The notes under the pieces are model-generated. The model searched no databases. It saw only the letters and a list, made by a program, of their open reading frames with translations, and was not told the DNA's origin. Positions 15,630 through 19,890 of a stretch of 19,890 nucleotides of DNA are shown piece after piece; positions within the stretch are counted from its first letter, which is position 1, and every line of letters starts with the position of its first letter. The position numbers and the translations under genes are program-made. Source of the stretch: SXRF01 sp038043465 (GTDB lineage Bacteria > Pseudomonadota > Alphaproteobacteria > Rickettsiales > SXRF01); contig JBBTBX010000008.1 of assembly GCA_038043465.1 (NCBI GenBank), positions 1 to 19,890 on the forward strand, read 5' to 3'.

Positions 15630-16163
15630 ATGGCTAGTGACAATCAGAATTCATCGGTAACGGGCGAAACCGTAAAAGGCGCGGCTAAGGGTGTTGGTGC
15701 TGTGGTTTTAGGTGGCTTGGCACTGGTTGCAGGGGTGGTAGCACTCGCTGCTGCCGTTTATGCTGCCCCTGTTGTTATGGCTGCCTTGGCTGGCGGAGCG
15801 TTAATTGGTGGAGCGGCAGTTGCTTATGCCGCCCCAGTTCTTGCTACTGGTGCTGCACTTGGTGGTGGCTACGGTTTGTACAAAGCCATGTCAAAAAATA
15901 AGCAGCAGGCTCAGAATCATGATCGGGAAATGGCTGAGACAATCAAGCTGGCGCAGCAACAGGCATATGTGGCGGGTGCGCGTGATGGTCAGGTGCATTT
16001 AGTTCAGGAACTACAGAAAGCTCAGGAAGCGCAGATGACTAAAGCTCAGGAAAATTCTACCAAGTTTGCTGATAAGGTGACGCAGAAGAAAGATTCAATT
16101 ACGCCGGAAGCTATTATTAAACAACGTGAAGCTGCTGCTGTGGCTTCCAATCAGGTAGGTTAA
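15630..16163 (+). CDS. Hypothetical Ala/Gly-rich membrane protein with coiled-coil tail
   Basis: I do not recognise this 177-aa protein. Residues about 20-85 are almost entirely Ala, Gly, Val and Leu (GVGAVVLGGLALVAGVVALA and on), enough for two or three membrane helices with GxxxG-like packing. The C-terminal ~90 residues are charged and Gln-rich (KNKQQAQNHDREMAETIKLA, then HLVQELQKAQEAQMTKAQE) and look like a coiled coil. GGGGTGA (15618-15624) supports the ATG. The next gene starts 3 bp after its stop, so the two form a translationally close pair. Glycine-zipper-like hydrophobic regions occur in many membrane-active proteins, but no function can be assigned. Confidence 0.82.
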   Translation: MASDNQNSSVTGETVKGAAKGVGAVVLGGLALVAGVVALAAAVYAAPVVMAALAGGALIGGAAVAYAAPVLATGAALGGGYGLYKAMSKNKQQAQNHDREMAETIKLAQQQAYVAGARDGQVHLVQELQKAQEAQMTKAQENSTKFADKVTQKKDSITPEAIIKQREAAAVASNQVG

Positions 16164-16166
16164 GTT

Positions 16167-16805
16167 ATGGGAATTGTGAATTTAATCAAAGGTATTGGAA
16201 ATGCTTTTGCTCATCGCAGGGCTACTAACACGGCGCAAAGCGTTATAGGTGGTGTTGAAAAAATATCGGAAAAATTGCCAAAATATAATGGCGAAAAGTT
16301 AGTTGATCCGTTGAAAAAGGCTGGGGCTGAGGTTGCAGATAAATTTGCGGCATATAAGGGTGCGGTTGCAACCGGTGTGGGCGTTACGGAGGCAAGGGAA
16401 GCATTATCAGAAAGCCGTAAAGCTGCGACAGGCATATTGAAAGAGGCGAAAAGCCATATTGGCGATATAAAGTCTTTCGCGCGCGGGAATTTTATTGGGA
16501 AGATACTAAGCAGTAAGTTTTTTCTTGTGCCGGCTGCTATTGTTGCCGCGACGGTTGTGCTTGCCAAGCTTGTTTCCGGTAAAAACAAGCGTTCTAGAGC
16601 AGAATTGGTAGAAAACAGGAATCAGGCTATTGCAGCCCAGCAAGCAGAGGTTGATGCTATTAAAGCAAATACCATGATGGGACTTGCGCCAGCTCCGGGC
16701 GACCATGCGGCAAGGGTTCTTGCCGGGCGCAGTGGTGCTGCAATGGGAATTGATGCCAGCAATCCTAACATGACTGCAGCTAACTTCGAAGCTGTCAGAG
16801 CGTAA
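16167..16805 (+). CDS. Hypothetical single-pass membrane protein, last gene of unknown cluster
   Basis: I do not recognise this 212-aa protein. The N-terminal ~110 residues are amphipathic and lysine-rich (NLIKGIGNAFAHRR, then EKISEKLPKYNGEKLVDPLK). One clear transmembrane helix lies at about 117-136 (KFFLVPAAIVAATVVLAKLV), followed by a positively charged stop (GKNKRSR) and an alanine-rich C-terminus. By the positive-inside rule the C-terminal part would be cytoplasmic. GGTAGGT (16154-16160) is a possible Shine-Dalgarno at 6 nt. It follows the previous stop by 3 bp and is the end of the cluster; a strong hairpin lies 25 bp downstream. Confidence 0.8.
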   Translation: MGIVNLIKGIGNAFAHRRATNTAQSVIGGVEKISEKLPKYNGEKLVDPLKKAGAEVADKFAAYKGAVATGVGVTEAREALSESRKAATGILKEAKSHIGDIKSFARGNFIGKILSSKFFLVPAAIVAATVVLAKLVSGKNKRSRAELVENRNQAIAAQQAEVDAIKANTMMGLAPAPGDHAARVLAGRSGAAMGIDASNPNMTAANFEAVRA

Positions 16806-16829
16806 GAATTATTAGAGGTTACCCCCGAA

Positions 16830-16874
16830 ACCCTCCTTCTACTGTGAATAACGGTGGAGGAGGGTGCTACTTTT
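16830..16874 (+). terminator. Hairpin after unknown cluster, possible terminator
   Basis: ACCCTCCT (16830-16837) pairs perfectly with AGGAGGGT (16858-16865), with further partial pairing inside. Only four T residues (16871-16874) follow, a few bases away, so termination strength is doubtful. Confidence 0.45.
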
Positions 16875-16899
16875 AAGTTAGAAACTAGAAAATACCATG

Positions 16900-16927
16900 T
16901 TGACAGCTATTATTTTCTTTGTATATT
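16900..16927 (+). promoter_or_regulatory. rpsD promoter
   Basis: Perfect -35 TTGACA (16900-16905), a 16-bp spacer and TATATT (16922-16927). The predicted start is near 16934, giving a leader of about 30 nt. Its strength suits a ribosomal protein gene. Confidence 0.75.
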
Positions 16928-16963
16928 CATCCCTCCAAAATCTTTTATAAATAAGGTAAAATT

Positions 16964-17584
16964 GTGACAAAACGTATTGATTGTAAATATAAAATCAGCC
17001 GTCGCCTGGGTGTCAGCCTGTGGGGCAACGCTAAGGATCCATTTAATAAACGCGCTTATGCGCCAGGGCAGCACGGAGCTGCAGCAAAGCGCAAAAAGCC
17101 TTCCGATTACGGCACACAGCTGCATGAAAAGCAGAAATTGCGCGGTTATTATGGCAATATTACCGAGCGTCAGTTCCGCAAAATTTATTTTGAAGCGGTG
17201 CGCCTGAAAGGTGATACCGGCGAGAACCTGATCGGGTTGCTGGAAAGCCGTTTGGATACAGTCGTTTACCGTATGGGCTTGGTGCCAACCCCGTTTGCTG
17301 CGCGCCAGCTGGTAAGCCATGGGCATATGCGCGTTAATGGTCGCAAAGTTAATATCCCTAGCTATAAAGTGGCGGCGGGTGACACTGTGGAAATACGCGA
17401 AAAGTCAAAAAATATGGCAGTGGTTCTGGAAATGTTGCAAAATCCTGAGCGTTCTGTGCCGGAATATATCGAATTTGATAAAAACGAGCTGAAAGCTAAG
17501 TTTATCCGCGCTCCTAAGCTTGCGGAAGTGCCATATCCAACGATTATGCAGCCTAACTTCGTAATCGAATTCTATTCAAGATAG
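16964..17584 (+). CDS. rpsD: 30S ribosomal protein S4 (RpsD)
   Basis: Primary 16S rRNA-binding protein of the 30S subunit, 206 aa. The N-terminus TKRIDCKYKISRRLGVSLWG is the alphaproteobacterial form, followed by YAPGQHGAAAKRKKPSDYG and LREKQ-like LHEKQKLRGYYG. The S4 RNA-binding domain at about 93-155 contains RLDTVVYRMG and RQLVSHGHMRVNGRKVNIPS. The C-terminal VEFYSR-like VIEFYSR is intact. The start is GTG 16964 with AAGG about 7 nt upstream; homology begins directly there. As in many alphaproteobacteria, rpsD stands alone and not in the S13-S11-alpha operon. It has its own promoter and terminator. Confidence 0.97.
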   Translation: MTKRIDCKYKISRRLGVSLWGNAKDPFNKRAYAPGQHGAAAKRKKPSDYGTQLHEKQKLRGYYGNITERQFRKIYFEAVRLKGDTGENLIGLLESRLDTVVYRMGLVPTPFAARQLVSHGHMRVNGRKVNIPSYKVAAGDTVEIREKSKNMAVVLEMLQNPERSVPEYIEFDKNELKAKFIRAPKLAEVPYPTIMQPNFVIEFYSR

Positions 17585-17607
17585 AGTGCTTTTATTTAGC
17601 AAAATTG

Positions 17608-17637
17608 AAAAGGTCGGCTTGTCCGGCCTTTTTCTTT
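17608..17637 (+). terminator. Rho-independent terminator of rpsD
   Basis: Stem AAGGTCGG (17610-17617) and CCGGCCTT (17623-17630) with one G-U pair and a 5-nt loop, followed by a T-rich tract (TTTCTTT). It starts about 25 bp after the rpsD stop. Confidence 0.88.
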
Positions 17638-17645
17638 GCTTGAAG

Positions 17646-17829
17646 CCCTCACTTTAACATTCTCTCAGAGAGACCTCTGCATAATGCGTCATTGCGACTG
17701 CGAGCGTAGCGTGGCAGGAAGCAATCCATCTTTCTATGATGCTTAATTTTACTGGATTGCCACGTCGGCTTCGCCTCCTCGCAATGACGAAAAACGCATT
17801 ATGCAGAGGTCTTTCAGAGGGAGAGGGGA
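17646..17829 (+). repeat. Older CCCTC/GAGAGGGGA repeat split by MITE 1
   Basis: CCCTCACTTTAAC with TCTCTCAG (17646-17668) and CAGAGGGAGAGGGGA (17815-17829) join, once the 146-bp MITE and one CAG copy are removed, into a single sequence. It resembles the complete repeat at 19149-19186, which has the same order of CCCTC..TAAC..CTC..GAGAGGGGA. Confidence 0.6.
17669..17814 (+). mobile_element. 146-bp MITE, copy 1
   Basis: Terminal inverted repeats of 20 bp (AGAGACCTCTGCATAATGCG on the left; its complement on the right with one mismatch), flanked by CAG at 17666-17668 and 17815-17817, an apparent 3-bp target duplication. It encodes no transposase. The interior is itself a nested palindrome beginning TCATTGCGACTG and ending CTCGCAATGACG, related to the widespread GTCATTGCGA repeat family. 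Copy 2 at 18988 is the same length, inverted, with only a handful of differences. Small non-autonomous elements with short duplications are often moved by IS5- or IS630-type transposases; which one is used here is unknown. Confidence 0.85.
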
Positions 17830-17880
17830 CTGCAATACAGAAAAGGCTTATTTCATTAGTTTTCCTATAATAATATAATA

Positions 17881-17924
17881 GTAACACAATTGTAACATGC
17901 TTTTTAGTTTGGAATTTGTTAGAT
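17881..17924 (+). promoter_or_regulatory. Possible promoter with motif-like sequence before 17932 gene
   Basis: GTAACACAATTGTAACATG (17881-17899) matches the cluster motif before 15063 at 13 of 19 positions. If used in the same geometry, the -35 would be ATGCTT and the -10 TTAGAT (17919-17924), both poor, with a start at or very near the ATG. Confidence 0.25.
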
Positions 17925-17931
17925 TTATAGG

Positions 17932-18930
17932 ATGGAAAGTACTGTAAAAAATATAGATTCTGCTAAAACGCCCATCCAAAATGCTGATGCTGCGGATAAT
18001 GTGGCTAATAAGCCTATGAATTCTCAGGATAAGGCGGCGGAAGCCGCTAAAGAAAATGCTGCAGTGCCGGAGCAGAAAAAGAAGCGCACAGTCGGTAATA
18101 AAGTTTATGATTTTCTGGTGTTTGCCCCGATTGCCTGGGGTGGTGTGTGGGTGTCATCAGCGGTTACCGGTTATCATGCCATATACGGCACTAGCAAGAA
18201 TTTTGAATGGTTGCGGCGCATGAATGGTAGGGTTGGCGAGTGGATTAAAGATACACTTTCTGCCACAGTAATGAAAAATTCCACGCCAAAAAATGTCGAA
18301 GGAATGGCTAAAAATATTGGGCTGACTTTTATTCTAGGAATGGGAAGCCATGCTCTGGTTGCGCCAATCAAATGGCTGGAAGATCATCGTCAGACAAATG
18401 CAGCGAGGATTGATAAAGCCTTTGGCACAACTCCACCTGACGCTGAAACAATCAAGGATGAACCAAAGCAGAGTTGGAGCAGCGTTTTCGCTGGGCGCAT
18501 TGCTTCATGGGCTACGGCATTTGTGGCGTTGGCTGCTATGGGACCTGAACTTGTCGAAAATATAAATAATAAATTCGGAGATAAGGCCACTAAAAGGTGG
18601 AGGAAATCGTTTCCTCATCATAATGAGCAGAAAGTCAGGAACTGGATGAATATCCTAGCGTTTGACGCACTCGGAACTGCGGTGACAGCGGCTGTGACTT
18701 ATGTGTTCAGCAGATTCGTGGCGGCAAGCTTTGGCAGGAAAGAAATTGCGGATACGGTTTATGAACTGAATCCTGTAGCTCCTAACCCTATTGGTGAAGA
18801 TGAGCCTAAACATAAAAGCTTTACGCAAAAAGTGAAGGCTGAAAATAAGACAAAGATTACGCATGAGCCTAATATGGCGTTTGTTGATAAAGTTAAAAGT
18901 GAAGCTGGTTTGAGTCATTCTTTGGCTTAA
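17932..18930 (+). CDS. Hypothetical multi-pass membrane protein between two MITEs
   Basis: I do not recognise this 332-aa protein. A disordered, Ala/Asp/Lys-rich N-terminus (1-55) ends in KKKRTVGNK. Hydrophobic segments lie at about 61-79 (FLVFAPIAWGGVWVSSAVTG), 128-146 (NIGLTFILGMGSHALVAPI), 188-206 (GRIASWATAFVALAAMGPEL) and 241-266 (ILAFDALGTAVTAAVTYVFS onward). Basic loops separate them (KRWRKSFPHH). The last 60 residues are soluble and lysine-rich, with KHKSFTQKVKAENKTKI and a related FVDKVKSEAG. No Shine-Dalgarno with normal spacing is seen (AGG abuts the ATG), so translation could be leaderless or start later, for example at Met29 (18016). Composition recalls the cluster at 13612-16805. 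Inverted MITEs flank the gene. Confidence 0.78.
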   Translation: MESTVKNIDSAKTPIQNADAADNVANKPMNSQDKAAEAAKENAAVPEQKKKRTVGNKVYDFLVFAPIAWGGVWVSSAVTGYHAIYGTSKNFEWLRRMNGRVGEWIKDTLSATVMKNSTPKNVEGMAKNIGLTFILGMGSHALVAPIKWLEDHRQTNAARIDKAFGTTPPDAETIKDEPKQSWSSVFAGRIASWATAFVALAAMGPELVENINNKFGDKATKRWRKSFPHHNEQKVRNWMNILAFDALGTAVTAAVTYVFSRFVAASFGRKEIADTVYELNPVAPNPIGEDEPKHKSFTQKVKAENKTKITHEPNMAFVDKVKSEAGLSHSLA

Positions 18931-18972
18931 GTCGTAGTTAGTAATTAGTATTTCGTAATTCGTAGATACGTA
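18931..18972 (+). repeat. Six-unit 7-bp tandem array (TTCGTAA type)
   Basis: Units are GTCGTAG, TTAGTAA, TTAGTAT, TTCGTAA, TTCGTAG and ATACGTA, starting directly after the stop of the 17932 gene. TTCGTAA and TTCGTAG also occur in the array after the XRE gene. Confidence 0.7.
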
Positions 18973-18987
18973 GCTCGAGATACTCTC

Positions 18988-19133
18988 AAAGACCTCTGCA
19001 TAATGCGTTTTTCGTCATTGCGAGAAGGCGTAGCCTTCGTGGCAATCCAGTAAAATCAAGCATCATAGAAAGATGGATTGCTTCCTGCCACGCTACGCTC
19101 GCAGTCGCAATGACGCATTATGCAGAGGTCTTT
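18988..19133 (-). mobile_element. 146-bp MITE, copy 2 (inverted relative to copy 1)
   Basis: Perfect 20-bp terminal inverted repeats (AAAGACCTCTGCATAATGCG and its complement), flanked by CTC at 18985-18987 and 19134-19136, a 3-bp target duplication. Reverse-complemented, it matches copy 1 over all 146 bp except at one terminal base, one central A/G and a few positions in the right-hand inner arm, where AAGGC/GCCTT replaces the copy 1 arm. No coding capacity. Confidence 0.87.
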
Positions 19134-19148
19134 CTCATATATTTTTAT

Positions 19149-19186
19149 CCCCCTCCCTAACCCTCCCCCGCAAGCGGGAGAGGGGA
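19149..19186 (+). repeat. CCCTCCC/GGGAGAGGGG hairpin repeat
   Basis: CCCCCTCCCTAACCCTC is followed by a hairpin CCCCCGC-AA-GCGGGAG and then AGGGGA. It is of the REP-like class found in multiple copies in many genomes. A related copy is split by MITE 1. Confidence 0.6.
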
Positions 19187-19263
19187 TTGGTTTTTGCTAC
19201 CTATTGTCTAGCCCAAAATCTTAAATACCAGATGCAGTGCTGCCTTATGAAATAGCAGTAATA

Positions 19264-19350
19264 TCCCATTTATTCCCATAAATATGGTTGACTGTCCCAT
19301 GAAAGTACGGTAATTTCCCATGGTATCCCATGCCATCCCATGAAAACCCA
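19264..19350 (-). promoter_or_regulatory. MraZ-box array upstream of mraZ
   Basis: On the minus strand TGGGA (plus TCCCA) occurs at 19264, 19274, 19295, 19316, 19326 and 19336, with TGGGT (plus ACCCA) at 19346. The last four are exactly 10 bp apart, that is, 5-nt boxes with 5-nt spacers, and the first two are also 10 bp apart. TGGGN boxes with 5-nt spacers are the known operator of MraZ, which represses its own operon, so this is very likely the autoregulatory site. Seven boxes is more than the three or four usually reported. Confidence 0.82.
19288..19316 (+). promoter_or_regulatory. Possible mraZ promoter
   Basis: TTGACT (19288-19293), a 17-bp spacer and TAATTT (19311-19316). The -10 is weak, but MraZ boxes lie within the spacer and directly downstream, where bound protein would block RNA polymerase. 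Confidence 0.4.
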
Positions 19351-19375
19351 AAATTGACCCTGAGTAATTATCCCG

Positions 19376-19834
19376 ATGCTTTTTTTGTCAACATTCCAGA
19401 GTCGTATCGATAAGAAAGGGCGGGTTTCTATTCCCGCTCAGTTTCGGGCAGTGCTGGCGGCGAAGGTGCTGGCGAATGATTTTCAGGGAATTGTCGCGTA
19501 CCAATCGCCGATCAATGAATGCATCGAAGCTTGCGGGATGAGCCGCATCATAAAAATGCATGAAAGGATCGAGGCGCATGATCCGTATTCGCAGGAACGC
19601 GATGCTTTCGTCACCACCATGTTCGGTGAATCGGTGCAGCTTTCTTTCGATAGTGAAGGGCGGGTTGGAATTCCCGAACATTTGATGACGGTGGCGGGTT
19701 TAAAAGATCAGGTGACTTTTGTGGGTAAGGGCGAAGTGTTCGAGATATGGGAGCCGAAGGGATTTGCTGATTACGCGAAACACGCGCGCGCATTGCTGCA
19801 GGAGAAACGCTTCATGATGAAGGGGCAGCAGTAG
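19376..19834 (+). CDS. mraZ: Transcriptional regulator MraZ
   Basis: DNA-binding repressor of the division and cell-wall (dcw) operon, forming ring-shaped oligomers that bind TGGGN repeats. At 152 aa it has the usual length. It contains two SpoVT/AbrB-like repeats, each with the D-x3-R motif: SRIDKKGRVSIPAQFR (about 9-24) and SFDSEGRVGIPEHL (about 88-101). ATG 19376 gives the typical MLFLSTF start; no Shine-Dalgarno is visible. rsmH/mraW and the rest of the dcw cluster would normally follow beyond the right edge. A 7-bp array starts immediately after the stop, so rsmH does not overlap or abut as it often does. Confidence 0.95.
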   Translation: MLFLSTFQSRIDKKGRVSIPAQFRAVLAAKVLANDFQGIVAYQSPINECIEACGMSRIIKMHERIEAHDPYSQERDAFVTTMFGESVQLSFDSEGRVGIPEHLMTVAGLKDQVTFVGKGEVFEIWEPKGFADYAKHARALLQEKRFMMKGQQ

Positions 19835-19890
19835 CTAGGGATTAGGCATTAGGGATTAGGGATTAGGCATTAGGGATTAGGCATTAGGGA
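19835..19890 (+). repeat. 7-bp tandem array (ATTAGGG/C), runs past window end
   Basis: After a partial CTAGGG come seven units of ATTAGGC or ATTAGGG (19841-19889) with no indels. The array is cut by the window edge, so its full length is unknown. It lies between mraZ and whatever follows. Confidence 0.9.

Noticed and set aside
17654..17887. Minus-strand open frame of 77 codons with VIARRRSRRGNPV
   Set aside because: It is a translation of MITE 1; this type of peptide is a common artefact of GTCATTGCGA repeats.
19073..19255. Plus-strand open frame of 60 codons with SLTLPRKRERG
   Set aside because: It crosses MITE 2 and the CCCTCCC hairpin repeat and has no coding signs of its own.
19835..19890. 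CRISPR array
   Set aside because: The units are 7 bp without spacers; this is a simple tandem repeat.

Overview
The window looks like chromosomal DNA from an alphaproteobacterium, most likely Rickettsiales or a close relative. The gene order miaB-phoH-ybeY-corC-lnt-xre-metK-trmB is the usual alphaproteobacterial block. The 23S rRNA gene is not preceded by 16S or tRNA genes: it has its own strong promoter and a divergent protein gene upstream, which is the split rRNA arrangement typical of Rickettsiales. Short palindromic and tandem repeats sit in frame inside housekeeping genes, as Rickettsia palindromic elements do. The lineage is an inference; no 16S gene is present to test it.

Layout: (1) 1-1890, 5' two thirds of a 23S rRNA on the minus strand, with an expanded helix 25. 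(2) 1891-2472, rRNA leader and promoter, back to back with the miaB upstream region. (3) 2473-11661, tRNA and rRNA maturation (MiaB, PhoH/YbeZ, YbeY, TrmB), envelope (CorC/TlyC, Lnt), an XRE regulator and MetK, all on the plus strand. A RelE/ParE-type toxin-antitoxin pair interrupts phoH-ybeY and an AT-rich membrane-protein gene interrupts metK-trmB. (4) 11715-12352, a HepT/MntA toxin-antitoxin pair, convergent with rluD (minus strand, 12375-13355). (5) 13612-16805, five unrecognised genes in three transcription units, encoding soluble and Ala/Gly-rich membrane proteins; each unit starts with a related 19-nt motif joined to a -35 box. (6) rpsD with its own promoter and terminator. (7) An unrecognised membrane-protein gene (17932-18930) bracketed by two inverted 146-bp MITEs. 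(8) mraZ, which normally opens the division/cell-wall cluster, behind an array of MraZ-box repeats.

The most notable non-coding signals are six 7-bp-period tandem arrays (three inside ybeY, trmB and rluD), a metK leader with mutually exclusive helices that can expose or hide the ribosome binding site, two MITEs with apparent 3-bp target duplications (one inside an older repeat), and the shared promoter motif of the unknown cluster. Together with two toxin-antitoxin pairs, they suggest a genome colonised by many small repeats that core genes tolerate.
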